64,000 bases of DNA. Origin: Bin5 sp965261695. Lineage in GTDB: Bacteria > Chloroflexota > Anaerolineae > Caldilineales > Caldilineaceae. Below, in pieces: positions 42,644 to 51,634 of this stretch. The stretch covers positions 4,588,001 through 4,652,000 of the forward strand of contig OZ253474.1 in assembly GCA_965261695.1 (NCBI GenBank), written 5' to 3'. The number at the start of each line of letters is the position of its first letter. Positions within the stretch are counted from its first letter, which is position 1. The translations under genes were made by a program, and so were the position numbers. The notes below the pieces were generated by a model. That model had not been told where the DNA came from. It did not search any database and worked only from the letters and a program-made list of their open reading frames with translations.

Positions 42644-44011
42644 GGCGGAATTCCTTTAAGGGCGCCGGCTGGCGGCTAAGCCGGAGTTCAGTCGTCGATA
42701 ATCAATTCTCAATGGCAACACAGAGTGCCAGTCAAGTACCGTTGCTATCCCCAATGGGTGCATCCCAGATTATTGTGCGTCGAGTAAAGCCAAGCGGTTG
42801 AAGCAGTTGAGGCCAGATATGACTGAGCGGAGTCGTGCGGCGTGCAGGCATCGCCAGCGGACCCCCTTTGGTCTTCACAACCCCTTCTCCTCGTCTACGC
42901 CCTTTCATCTTAACGAAAAACTGGGATGCATCCATGCAAGGGAAGCGCGCGTCGGCGCTGAGCAGTTGGGCTGCGCTCTTTCCGTCCGCGCACCACGATT
43001 TACAGCATCGCAATCACTCTGAGTACTGAAAACACACAAAACGCACAGAGTGGCGTTCGTTGAGACACTGTTGAAGTTCCAGTATCGGCGCCTCGCGCGG
43101 GTGAATCCAAGAATGGGGGCGGAATTTCGGCTGCGCCCGGGCTTATGGGCCGCTTGCAGGCGACGTGCGGGGCGCGCAGGTCAGCTGTGCCATGTAAGCA
43201 GTTACGAGCGTTTACGAGCGTTTGCGTGCAGTTACGAGCGTTTGCGAGCGTGTTCGAGCGCGCCAGGTCGCGTTTAGTCGCGTTTAGTCGCGTTTAGTCG
43301 CGCCAATTTTTTTTTTCGTGTTCGGACACGTTCGGGCACGTTTGGGCACGTTTGGGCGTGTTCTTTCGTCATTTCTCGTCATTTCTCGTCATTCTTCGTC
43401 CCAAAATAGTTTTTTCGGGAATGGCGGGCAACGGGTTGTTGCGGCACCGGCTGGGCAGGGAGGGCAGCAGTTTGCTGCGCATGGTTCCCGCGCCGGGCGC
43501 GGGATGTGTAAAATGGCATGGCATTCATTTGAAATCGGTATGCAGTTGCGGCAGGGCCGCGGCTGCGCTCGTTCGTCTTGCGCACAATTGTACTACAAAA
43601 GCGGGGCGTTTGCAGTTGCTGGGAATTCCAGGGGGCATCTCGGAATGAGGGAGCGTTTCTGACTTGCTTTGAAGGGCAGGACTCGCAGCAGTTGTCTGAA
43701 CTGTGGTTCAGGCAGTCAGTATGCTGGAGACAGTTGACGGCAGCGGCTCAGGCGGCGTCTTCGTTGACGAGAATCAGGCGAGTTGCGGTTCGATTCTGGC
43801 GACAGGCAACCTGCATCTGTCACCCATTGGAGCAGTTCTTCAACAGGCGCGCAAGCCGAAACCGGCTACGGGCGAGAGGCCCGCGATCGCAGGGGCATGT
43901 TCCCCAAAAATTTGGGATGCACCCTCCCCAATCCCCAATCCACCGACCACCGACCACCGACCACTGACCACTATCCACTGGCCCCTATCCCCTACCCCCT
44001 ATCCCCTGCCC
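42644..44011. other. 1.4 kb intergenic region rich in short repeats
   Basis: No gene was recognised on either strand; open frames here have no family-like sequence. It contains three copies of the 12-mer TGGGATGCA[C/T]CC (42756-42767 inverted, 42922-42933, 43913-43924), the 10-bp-period array at 43201-43400, and a C-rich tract of short ACCACCG/ACCCCCT units at about 43935-44010. Confidence 0.6.
43201..43400. repeat. 200-bp array of degenerate 10-bp units
   Basis: Twenty successive 10-mers keep one phase. Six units end GAGCG or similar (GTTACGAGCG type), three are CGTTTAGTCG, four end ACACG/GCACG (TTTGGGCACG type) and four end TCGTC (ATTTCTCGTC). A T-tract of ten interrupts the series at about 43307-43316. 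Sub-blocks evolve by local duplication, but the CG dinucleotide near the end of each unit stays in register. Ten bases is close to one helical turn. Confidence 0.85.
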
Positions 44012-45139
44012 TTACCCCAGCTCCTCCTGCAGACGCCGCAACACGATTTCGGTCTCGCCCTCGCGCAGGGTATGCACGGCAAGGTGCAGGCCGCCCGGTT
44101 CGGCGCGGCAAAAGATCGCCGGGGAGCCGTTTCGTAGCGCCTCAACCACCTCGTCGGCCGATCGACCGCTCGCCTGTTCATCCCAGTGAACGCGCAGACG
44201 CATCCACGGCCCCGCGCCATCCTGTTCCCACATGTTCTCCGTTCCCACATGCGAGAGCCCGGCCAGGCCGGCCGAAATCTGGCTGATGCGCTCGGACTGA
44301 CCTTGCAGGCGCTGCTCGTGGTCGGTCTCCAACCAGTGGCGTAGCGCAACCGTCGTCCCAACCACCTCCTGGCGGTCGACCTTATAGCCGCGGCCAACGC
44401 TGTTGTTGCCGGTCTCGTAGCCGGTGAAGCCGTTGAGGCGTGCGGCGCTGACGAATTTGCCGTTCCCAGTGAGGATTCCGGTCGAATTGCCCGAACCCAG
44501 ATATTTGCCGCCGAAGCAGACGAGGTCGGCGCCGCTGGTGGCCACGCGACGCATGCGCTCGAGCGGGTAGATTTCAGCCGCCGCGTCAACCAGGACGGGG
44601 ATGCCGCCCGCGTGCGCGATTTCAACGGCGTCGGGCAGCGACACCGTGTTGGGGAAGCGCTCACCGGCGCCGAAATAGAGGAGACCGGCGGTCTGCGGCC
44701 CGATGGCGTCGCGCAGCTGTTGCGGCGTGCAGCTGTCGTCATCGCCGACCTCGACCAGCTTGCCGCCCGGCGTCGTGACGCTGCGGTCATAGCGGTAGCG
44801 CGTCGGCTTCTGGATGAGGAACTCGTTCTTGATGCCGGTCGTGTCGGGCAAGCGGCGGATGCGCTCCGGATCGTCGCCCGCCAGGATCGCGGCCGCGCCC
44901 TGCACCAGCGCGGCATAGCAGCCGGACGTCACCAGCCCGCCCTCCGTGCCCAGCATCTGGCCGATCGCTCTGCTGGCGCCATCGAACACGTCGTCCATCA
45001 GCGTATAGGCGCTGTTGGCCGACTCCATCGCCTCTCGCACCTCCGGCGATAACATCGATCCTCCCAGGATCGTCATGTGGCCGCCCGCGTTGATGATCGG
45101 TTTGATTCCCAGCGTTTCGTAGATGTCACTGCTGGACAT
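44012..45139 (-). CDS. SelA-like PLP-dependent enzyme
   Basis: 375 residues. Fold-type I PLP protein of the SelA-like group: SDIYETLGIKPIINAGGHMTILGGS, FDGASRAIGQMLGTEGGLVTSGCYAAL, IPVLVDAAAEIYPLERM (Asp contacting the pyridine ring) and DLVCFGGKYLGSGNSTGIL (Schiff-base Lys). Members include D-glucosaminate-6-phosphate ammonia-lyase and other beta-eliminating or aldolase-type enzymes; true SelA is unlikely because no selenocysteine genes are near. It follows the enolase-superfamily gene by 18 nt and both probably act in one sugar-acid or amino-sugar-acid pathway: dehydration first, then PLP-dependent elimination or cleavage. Confidence 0.83.
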   Translation of the reverse strand: MSSSDIYETLGIKPIINAGGHMTILGGSMLSPEVREAMESANSAYTLMDDVFDGASRAIGQMLGTEGGLVTSGCYAALVQGAAAILAGDDPERIRRLPDTTGIKNEFLIQKPTRYRYDRSVTTPGGKLVEVGDDDSCTPQQLRDAIGPQTAGLLYFGAGERFPNTVSLPDAVEIAHAGGIPVLVDAAAEIYPLERMRRVATSGADLVCFGGKYLGSGNSTGILTGNGKFVSAARLNGFTGYETGNNSVGRGYKVDRQEVVGTTVALRHWLETDHEQRLQGQSERISQISAGLAGLSHVGTENMWEQDGAGPWMRLRVHWDEQASGRSADEVVEALRNGSPAIFCRAEPGGLHLAVHTLREGETEIVLRRLQEELG

Positions 45140-45157
45140 TGCGCATCTCTCCTTGGT

Positions 45158-46348
45158 TCAGTTGAAGAAATCTTTGTCTTCCGCCGCCAGGTACTTTTGG
45201 GCAGCGTTCTTGTTAATGCTGACGCCCAGGCCGGGCCGGTCCCAGACGGTGATGAAGCTGTTTTCGACGATCGGGTCGGGCAGGCCATCGACAATATCAT
45301 ACCACCATGCAGGCCATCCGACCGGATATTCGAAGGCGATGTAGTTGCGGGGCAGCGCCGCGGCCACCTGCACCAGCGCGGCCAGCCCGATCAGGCCGTC
45401 GCCCGTCCCGTGCGGCGCCATCAGAATGCCGTGCAGGTCGGCGTACTCGGCCACCCACTTCAGTTCGGCGATGCCGCCGATGTCAGCCGGGTCCGGCCCG
45501 ACGATGTTGACCGCCTGCATTTCGAACAGCGCTTTGAAGTTCTGGCGCAGATAGATCTGTTCACCGGTGTGGATCGGGGTCGAGGTGCCGCGTGTCACTT
45601 CGCGGTACTGCTCGGCCAGCACATAGGGCGTGTAATCGCCGCTAAGCAGGTCCTCCAGCCACAGGATGTGCAGTCCTTCGAGCGCCTTGCCAAGGCGGAT
45701 GGCGTCGGGCACGGTCCAGCCGGGCCCGCAGTCGAGGGCGAGGCCGACTTCGTCGCCCAGCACCTCCATCATCGCCTCCACGCAGGCCACGACATGCTTC
45801 AGCCCCTTTGGCGTCAGCAGCCCGCGTTCGGTCTGGTGGTAGACGCCCAGCCGCTCACCGTAAGAGAAATCGTCAAGTTCGTCCGGCATGTTGCTGTGGA
45901 AGCCGATGCCCTGCTTGATGATGGAGAAGCCCTCCTTGGCCTCCGCCATGCGCGCCATGTTTTCGGCGTAGTGCTGCGGTTCCTGACCGGCCAGGGGGAA
46001 GCGCAGCGCGCCGTTGTAGACGCGCACTTTGTCGCGCACCTTTCCGCCCAGCAGCTTGTAGACGGGCAGGCCGGCCGCCTTGCCGGCGATGTCCCACAGG
46101 GCCATTTCGATGGCGCTGACCGCGCTGCCCCAGGGCTTGAAGCTGCCCAGCCGGCGGATGCGCAACATGACGCGCTCGACGTCGGTCGGGTCCTGGCCCA
46201 CGATGTAGTCGCGGTAAAACAGCACGTGCGGCTTCAGATAGGACTTGTAGTGTTCGGCCTGGCCGTAGCCCTCAATGCCAGCATCGGTTGTGATGCGCAC
46301 AACCGGGCTGCCGCCCAGAATCGCGCATTTGAGATCGGTGATTTGCAT
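45158..46348 (-). CDS. Mandelate racemase / muconate lactonizing (enolase superfamily) enzyme
   Basis: 396 residues, complete. N-terminal capping domain (ITDLKCAILGGSPVVRITTDAGIEGYGQAE), then the barrel with LALDCGPGWTVPDAIRLGKAL, ILWLEDLLSGDY (metal ligand) and STPIHTGEQIYLRQNFKALFE, and C-terminal GILMAPHGTGDGLIG. The C-terminal His suggests a dehydratase/racemase of the MR subgroup acting on sugar acids. The usual KxK acid/base motif on the second strand is not clear, so the exact reaction is open. First gene of a two-gene operon with the SelA-like gene; the palindromic promoter region at 46543-46604 lies about 200 nt upstream. Confidence 0.87.
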   Translation of the reverse strand: MQITDLKCAILGGSPVVRITTDAGIEGYGQAEHYKSYLKPHVLFYRDYIVGQDPTDVERVMLRIRRLGSFKPWGSAVSAIEMALWDIAGKAAGLPVYKLLGGKVRDKVRVYNGALRFPLAGQEPQHYAENMARMAEAKEGFSIIKQGIGFHSNMPDELDDFSYGERLGVYHQTERGLLTPKGLKHVVACVEAMMEVLGDEVGLALDCGPGWTVPDAIRLGKALEGLHILWLEDLLSGDYTPYVLAEQYREVTRGTSTPIHTGEQIYLRQNFKALFEMQAVNIVGPDPADIGGIAELKWVAEYADLHGILMAPHGTGDGLIGLAALVQVAAALPRNYIAFEYPVGWPAWWYDIVDGLPDPIVENSFITVWDRPGLGVSINKNAAQKYLAAEDKDFFN

Positions 46349-47156
46349 GGAATTGGTCCGCGTGGCAGAGCGATCTGAGATGTGCGCGACAAACCAGAGA
46401 GAATTCCGGCAAAGACGTTGCCGGCTCGGTTAAAGGAATCCGCGGCGCAGGCATAGCAGGATTGTAATGCGTTTTGGCGCTGAATGCCAGCAAACGAACC
46501 GAAAGCCGAACGTCCCGGCCCGGCGGCGGACGGCGGTTCGTCTTGACTTGCCTCGCATTCCATTTGATAATAGAACAAATGATCTGATATGATGAAGTCA
46601 GATCGAACAAGGGGGCCGGCGAACTGGGAGAGGCACAAGCCGCGCATCCTGCGCTTCTCAGTTGAGCTTGGCCTGTGTTTCCCGGACTGCTGATCATTTC
46701 CGTGCCTCGATTGCAGGTGGTTCGAACGCCCGCCGCGCGCTCCCTGTCCGGTTGGGCGGTAATGGGCGGGTCCGCGCAGCGTGTCTGCAAGCGTGCGACG
46801 CACTCCCTCGAGTGGCGCACAAAACGTCTCCGGCGCGCCGCGTAGGCTCGTCCCGTTCATTCGCTTGACGAACTCGATTAAGGCCGCGCGTCAATGCGCC
46901 CCCGCGCACGGCGCGCAGGCTATCGAGCTACCTCCCTGCCGGCTTCCACCGCGCCGCTGTCTGCGCCAGGCAGGCGGCAATTTTCCACGCAACTTCATTC
47001 TGGTACAATAGACAGCGCTTTGCGCGGCGCGGCAAGCGGCGTTGCAGTTCTGATTGCCAGCTGATCGGTTGACCGGCTTACGGCAATCGAACGGCGCAGC
47101 CATACGCACGTTGCGCCGCCCATTCCGTCAACAGCCAACACACAAGGAAATCCGCC
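46349..47156. other. Intergenic region between divergent operons
   Basis: About 800 nt with no recognised gene. It holds the promoter-like and palindromic elements at 46543-46604. Several open frames lack family-like sequence. Confidence 0.5.
46543..46604. promoter_or_regulatory. Consensus-like promoter overlapped by two inverted repeats
   Basis: On the plus strand TTGACT (46543-46548) and GATAAT (46566-46571) are 17 bp apart. CATTTG...CAAATG (46561-46581) covers the -10 box, and GATCTGA-N10-TCAGATC (46581-46604) follows directly. The minus strand also offers TTCATC and TATTAT boxes here. This looks like a repressor-controlled promoter between the enolase/SelA-like operon and the FAH gene at 47157; which one it serves is not certain. 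Confidence 0.55.
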
Positions 47157-47996
47157 ATGCGACTACTGCTCTTCGATGATTACAAACTGGGTGTATGGGA
47201 CGGCCACAAGGTTCTGGACGCTTCGGCCGCGGTCGCCGATTGCGGTCATCACTCTCCCCAAGAGATGATGCAGATGTTGATCTGCGACTGGGCCAATCTC
47301 GAGCCGCGCATTCGCGACGCGATTGACGCCGCGCCAGGTATCGCGCTGGAGGATGTGCGCTGCCAACCGCCCGTTCCCAGGCCGGGCCAACTGGTCTGTC
47401 TGGCGGGCAACTACCTGGAGCCGCAAAAGCCGGAGCGCGGTCTGTTCAACGCCTTCCTCAAGTCGCCCAACGCCGCCCTCGGCCACGCTGGCACGGTCAT
47501 CCTGCCGGCTGCCGAGGCCAGCTTCTTCCACTTTGAGCCCGAGCTGGCGCTGGTGATCGGCAAGCGCGCCAGCCGCATCGCCGCCGAAGACGCGATGGAC
47601 CACATCTTCGGTTACACACAGTTCATGGATGTCTCCGCCAGGGGGCTGCCGGGCGGCTTCTTCCTGGGCAAGTCCTGGCATACTTTCGGGCCGATGGGTC
47701 CGCTACTGGTCACGCGCGATGAGGTGCCCAACGCCAATGACCTGGGCGTACGCCTGTGGGTCAACGACGAGCTTCGGCATGACATCAACACAGCCGATAT
47801 GGACCGCCGCATTCCCGAACTGCTGGCCGAGGTTACCAATGTGCTGCCGCTCGAGCCTGGCGACGTCGTCTCGACCGGAACGCATCACTTCGGCCTGAAG
47901 CCGGTCCAGGACGGGGACACGATTCGGCTTGAGGTCGAACAGCTGGGGCCGGCCCTGGTCGTGCAGTGCGCCGACCCGTCGGGCCGCTCCTGGTAG
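47157..47996 (+). CDS. Fumarylacetoacetate hydrolase (FAH) family protein
   Basis: 279 residues; ATG with AAGGAA 7 nt upstream. Family motifs: RLLLFDDYKLGVWDGHKVLD, GQLVCLAGNYLEPQKPERG, FEPELALVIGKRASRI (metal Glu residues), FGYTQFMDVSARGLPG in place of NDISAR, WHTFGPMGPLLVTRDEV and EPGDVVSTGTHHFGLKPVQDGDTIRLEVE. It should cleave or hydrate a 2-oxoacid-type substrate; it is divergent from the enolase/SelA-like operon, which would fit one sugar-acid pathway. It is not closely similar to the FAH gene at 15236-16165. Confidence 0.87.
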   Translation: MRLLLFDDYKLGVWDGHKVLDASAAVADCGHHSPQEMMQMLICDWANLEPRIRDAIDAAPGIALEDVRCQPPVPRPGQLVCLAGNYLEPQKPERGLFNAFLKSPNAALGHAGTVILPAAEASFFHFEPELALVIGKRASRIAAEDAMDHIFGYTQFMDVSARGLPGGFFLGKSWHTFGPMGPLLVTRDEVPNANDLGVRLWVNDELRHDINTADMDRRIPELLAEVTNVLPLEPGDVVSTGTHHFGLKPVQDGDTIRLEVEQLGPALVVQCADPSGRSW

Positions 47997-48445
47997 GGTT
48001 GCGCCGGCGCGAGTCGCTCTCAAGGCCCCTGAATTCTTGGCGCTTGGCACGTCCGCTGGCGCGTGATGCGATTCGTTTTGAGAGATAGGGATCCACCCGA
48101 GTATGCGCCGCGCTTGCGCGCTAAGCAGTTCGAGGTGGATAACGGTTTGGTTGCCGCCGACCGTAGCGAAGATGGAGTTGGCGGCAACCAAATTTGCCCG
48201 TATCCCGATCCCAACCGCATGTTCAGCCTATGGATCCCGTTCTGAAAAACCTCGTCCAGGACATGTGCTTGCACTGCACCCTCCAATTGACCATCAATCG
48301 CACTGACATAATCGAAGCTGTCTGCTTGGGCCGGGCCTGGGCCCATCAGGTTCCCCCCGCCAACAACGCCAGCTTGACCGGGCGCTGCCGGCCAAAAGCA
48401 TGATCGTACACGACTTCGACCCGGCAGACTGGGACAGGAGCGGTC
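47997..48445. other. Gap without recognised gene
   Basis: Short open frames exist on both strands but none resembles a known family. AGGAG at about 48436-48440 belongs to the next gene. Confidence 0.4.
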
Positions 48446-49366
48446 TTGTCAATCTACGTCGAAATCCGAATCCGCGGCTCGCTGGATGAACTCTGGCATC
48501 ATACCCAGACGCCGCAGGTGCATCAACGCTGGGACCTGCGCTTCACCTCGATTGAGTATCTTGAACGGGCCGACGACCGCCAGCCGCAGCGTTTCCGTTA
48601 CGCCACGCGCATTGGATTCGGCGCGGCGATCGAGGGCTGGGGCGAGACTGTCGGCGCGCGGCTCGACGCCAACACGCGCACTTCGGCTCTCAAGTTCGGT
48701 TCCGATGACCGCCGTTCTCTGATTCGCGCCGGCTCCGGCTACTGGAAATACGAGCAGATCGCAGACGAAGTGCGCTTCATCACCGGCTTTGACTACGAAG
48801 TTCGCTGGGGACCGGTCGGGTGGGCTTTCGATCGGCTGCTGTTTCGTCCCCTGATCGGCTGGGCGACGGCCTGGAGCTTTGACCGCCTGCGGCTCTGGAT
48901 CGAGCAGGGCCGCGATCCGCAGCAGGCGGCCCGCCAGGCCCTCAGCCACGCGCTGGCCGCGGCGGCGATTGCCTTCATCTGGATCTGGCAGGGGGTTGTG
49001 CCCAAACTGCTGACTCTCCATCCCGACGAACTTGCCCTGGCGCTGGCGTCCGGCCTGCCTGAAACGTGGGCGGCGCCGGCTGTGCGCTTGCTGGGCGCGG
49101 CGGAGTTGGCGTTCGGAACTGTCTTCCTGCTTTGCGCCCGCCGCCGCTGGCCCTGGCTGCTGACCATCGCCCTGATGGCGCTTGCGCTGGTCGGCGTCCT
49201 TGTCGCCGCGCCGCAGCAGGTTGCCGGGCCGTTCAGTCCGCTCGCGCTAAATCTGCTGATAGTGGTTCTTGCCGCCGTCGGCCTGCTGTCGTTGCCGGAT
49301 CTGCCGTCGTCGCGCAACTGCCTGCGCCGCCCGCCCAGCGAAACGGCAAAGGAGACCGGCCTGTGA
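48446..49366 (+). CDS. SRPBCC-like domain fused to a DoxX-like membrane domain
   Basis: 306 residues from a TTG at 48446 (AGGAG 5 nt upstream). The first about 140 residues have the START/SRPBCC look (SIYVEIRIRGSLDELWHHTQTPQVHQRWDLRF; RFRYATRIGFGAAIEGWGETVG). The C-terminal half has four membrane helices in a DoxX-like arrangement (ALSHALAAAAIAFIWIWQGVVPKLLTLHPDEL; RLLGAAELAFGTVFLL). Such fusions sit next to DUF4166 genes in many bacteria; here the DUF4166 gene follows with a GTGA overlap but is cut short. The function of the pair is unknown; membrane lipid or cofactor handling is only a guess. Confidence 0.8.
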   Translation: MSIYVEIRIRGSLDELWHHTQTPQVHQRWDLRFTSIEYLERADDRQPQRFRYATRIGFGAAIEGWGETVGARLDANTRTSALKFGSDDRRSLIRAGSGYWKYEQIADEVRFITGFDYEVRWGPVGWAFDRLLFRPLIGWATAWSFDRLRLWIEQGRDPQQAARQALSHALAAAAIAFIWIWQGVVPKLLTLHPDELALALASGLPETWAAPAVRLLGAAELAFGTVFLLCARRRWPWLLTIALMALALVGVLVAAPQQVAGPFSPLALNLLIVVLAAVGLLSLPDLPSSRNCLRRPPSETAKETGL

Positions 49367-49515
49367 CTTCGATCTATCAGCGCGCGCTCGGCTCCGATTT
49401 CAACCGTCTTCACCCTCGGATACAGGAGCGATTCGGCATCACGAGCGCCGGCGGACGCGCCGCGATCGGCAAGGGCACGATCGAAAACGTCTGGCACGGG
49501 CAAGAGGATGATTGA
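49363..49515 (+). pseudogene. Truncated DUF4166 gene (5' part only)
   Basis: The GTG overlaps the previous stop (GTGA). The 50 residues SIYQRALGSDFNRLHPRIQERFGITSAGG, ARAAIGKGTIENVWHG are the normal N-terminus of DUF4166 proteins, which are usually about 200 residues or longer; here the frame ends after QEDD. The remaining three-quarters is missing. Loss probably came with the arrival of the lipoprotein/IS region that starts right after. Confidence 0.75.
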
Positions 49516-49654
49516 ATCGTTAACTAGGAGAGAGGAGGACTTCAGTTGTTTAAGGGCGATGACACCCATCGTCCGGTCTGTAGACCTTTTATCATATTCA
49601 GTGGCTTGGCGAAGACATTCCTGAAATTGCCTCCTTCAATGCGCCCACCACCAA

Positions 49655-50386
49655 TCACGGAAATACCCCGCACTGGATCCGCTCTTCTTCTGACGCGATT
49701 TCCATGGCCCCGATCGAACCCGGCCAAGGCTTCAATAGGCACACAGCACGGGCATGATAACGAACTTCATAGCCGTAACTATACATGTCTGTCAATATCT
49801 GCTCGGCAGGTCCATGTGCGACAACGATAAATCGATCCATCCGCATGTCAGGATGAATGTCAGGCGAGTCTGGGCTCCCAGAGGGGGCTTCATGACGAAC
49901 AATTATTCTATTGTCTGTATACAAGAGGGCAAGATGTAAGTATTCAACTTCGCCAGATACATCATAGAAAGCGCTATAGTGATCTGGAAAGCCAAGACAG
50001 TCGATTGTATGAGAAAGCGTAGGTCTCGGGTTGCCCCACTTGACCCTTATCTTGCCTAGCTTCTGATCATCTTGAAACCAAGCCAAATATTCGCCTAAAG
50101 CACCGACAGTGGCGCTGGATCGCCATCGCACATTCCAAACCTCGTCTCCGCTTGCAGTCAGATTGACCTGAACATGCTCTCTTTCGATTCCCCATAGACG
50201 AGCCACAGTAGAGACCACATCCTCTGGAGAATCGACACCAAATCTGAATTCCTCCCAGAGGGACTCCGTGAAACTTGAGCAGGAAAAGGGCAGCGTCGAC
50301 GGAGGCGGCAAAGTGCAGCCTGAGAGAAGGCCCACCCATACAAGAATATGAGCGAGTCGCGTTTGTCAGCAGATGAACTGTTTCAT
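49655..50386 (-). pseudogene. Lipoprotein gene with in-frame TGA in the signal peptide
   Basis: The frame runs from an ATG at 50386 (GAGG about 10 nt upstream): MKQFIC, TGA (50368-50366), then QTRLAHILVWVGLLSGC and the mature protein. This is a full lipoprotein signal (basic start, hydrophobic core, lipobox LLSGC) broken only by codon 7. Beginning at the GTG at 50335 would leave seven residues before the Cys, too few for export. The mature part, about 220 residues, is an unrecognised family with SPEDVVSTVARLWGIEREHVQV, LGFPDHYSAFYDVSGEVEYLHLALLYTD and RFIVVAHGPAEQILTDMYSYGY. The reading ends at TGA (49657-49655). Probably recently inactivated. Confidence 0.65.
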
Positions 50387-50429
50387 TGTTGCAGGTTCCT
50401 CTTACCCATGTGAATACCGAACTTTATGG

Positions 50430-50946
50430 TTGGCCCCAATCACTAGACCACGAAACGGAAAAAAATAAGGCACATCCAGACGGATGCGTCCCGCTCTGAT
50501 CGGCAACGGGCGGTCTGCCGCCATCAGAGCACGAAGCGCTCTTCAGCCGGCGTCCCAAAGTTGAGACTTTGACGCCGTCGCTCACCGAAGAAGCGGGGAT
50601 TTCTTCTTCAGCCACTAAAGTTCCATCTTGAGCCGTCCTGTCTGTTCATAGAGTTCTGCTTCCTGGGCCTCCTGCTCCAGTTGCTCGCGCTCGCCGTTGG
50701 TGGCGAAGAAGCTGGGCCCGCTTTCCAGCAACTGTCGTTTCCAGGCCCGTATCAGGTTGGCATGAATCTCGTGTTCACTCGATAGCTGGCTAATCGTCTT
50801 GCTGCCTTCAAGCGCTTCCAGTGCCACGCGGAACTTATAGGCTGCCGCGTGTCGCCGCCGTTTCTTGACCATTGCTCTGCCCCTCCACGTGCTTGCTGAG
50901 TTACTCTATTATACACCTTAGCTCGTGGTCCAGTTTTTGGCGCCAA
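50430..50946 (-). mobile_element. IS3-family element copy A, internally deleted
   Basis: The ends are imperfect inverted repeats: the right end (50430 inward) begins TTGGCCCCAATCACTAGACC and the left end (50946 inward) begins TTGGCGCCAAAAACTGGACC. Both continue with CACGA. The element keeps the first transposase ORF (50615-50872) and the last about 180 bp after ORFB, but ORFB itself is gone, leaving 517 bp of an expected 1.2-1.4 kb. The terminal 150 bp is nearly identical to copy B (52990-53283). No clear target duplication is seen. Confidence 0.8.
50615..50872 (-). CDS. IS3-family transposase ORFA (helix-turn-helix subunit)
   Basis: 85 residues: RRRHAAAYKFRVALEALEGSKTISQLSSEHEIHANLIRAWKRQLLE. 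This is the Pfam transposase_8-type HTH of IS3-family OrfA that binds the element's ends, followed by a helical segment for contact with OrfB. In intact IS3 elements it is fused to OrfB by -1 frameshifting. Here OrfB is deleted, so the element cannot move on its own. Confidence 0.85.
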   Translation of the reverse strand: MVKKRRRHAAAYKFRVALEALEGSKTISQLSSEHEIHANLIRAWKRQLLESGPSFFATNGEREQLEQEAQEAELYEQTGRLKMEL

Positions 50947-51104
50947 GCTCACTGTTGCGGGCGACACAGAAGGAAGAACTGCGGCCGGGGCTGACCGCTG
51001 CCTGGGGGGTAGATTACACGATCGACTCTAACCAAGGTTGGCGATTGCGCATACATTGGGCGGGAGGGGTAGCCGCTACCGAACACCTTTTCTTAGGGCT
51101 GGCT

Positions 51105-51386
51105 TCAGGCCGGCCTGGGAACGCTTGCCTTATTCCTCCTATGGCCTAGCCATTGGAAATACCATAATACCAGCAGAATCAGCCAAAAGGGGCCGGCGAA
51201 GAATGGAACATAAAACTCCAGCGTATCGCATTGTGATTCGTGGTAATTGTAGTAGGTGCTGTCTCCGTCTCCACATTGTTGCAGGTCGACAAACGACCCG
51301 TTTTCCAGCCTTCCTCCGCTGTAGGCCAAGGCTGCTGTTGCTAACACAACGATGACGGTTGCGATGATCAGAATCCATCGAATCAT
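51105..51386 (-). CDS. Small two-TM membrane protein
   Basis: 93 residues from the ATG at 51386 (AGGAG about 8 nt upstream); the frame to 51512 is an implausible leader. A first hydrophobic segment IRWILIIATVIVVLATAALAY is followed by a polar loop with two cysteines (QQCGDGDSTYYNYHESQCDTL), which could form a disulfide outside the cell. A second membrane segment FYVPFFAGPFWLILLVLWYFQWL and a basic tail end the chain. No family was recognised. It lies in the cluster of small secreted proteins between the IS3 remnants. Confidence 0.65.
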   Translation of the reverse strand: MIRWILIIATVIVVLATAALAYSGGRLENGSFVDLQQCGDGDSTYYNYHESQCDTLEFYVPFFAGPFWLILLVLWYFQWLGHRRNKASVPRPA

Positions 51387-51634
51387 GTCGGTTTCTCCTG
51401 TTGAATGGCGTCTATGCGTTGGGCGACAACATGGGCAATCATGGGCGCTGCTGACTGCTCTGCGCAACAGATGTTCGATTGGTTTGAGGTGGAGGAGCCG
51501 GCAGCGCATCAAAGAATAGAATGTCGCGCAGGCAGTTTCCGCTCGGTTGTGGAACAGGGATCATTCCTTCCGGCGCGGGCCAGCCGTGCCGCCAGACGGC
51601 GAGATCGGGGGCTGGCAGGGCTTGTCAAGCAGGG

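Noticed and set aside
43935..44010. C-rich ACCACCG tract as a CRISPR array
   Set aside because: Unit length is about 7-9 nt with no spacers, so it is simple-sequence repeat.
46662..47011. Short plus-strand frames between 46662 and 47011
   Set aside because: Arg/Ala/Pro-rich without a ribosome site or family resemblance.
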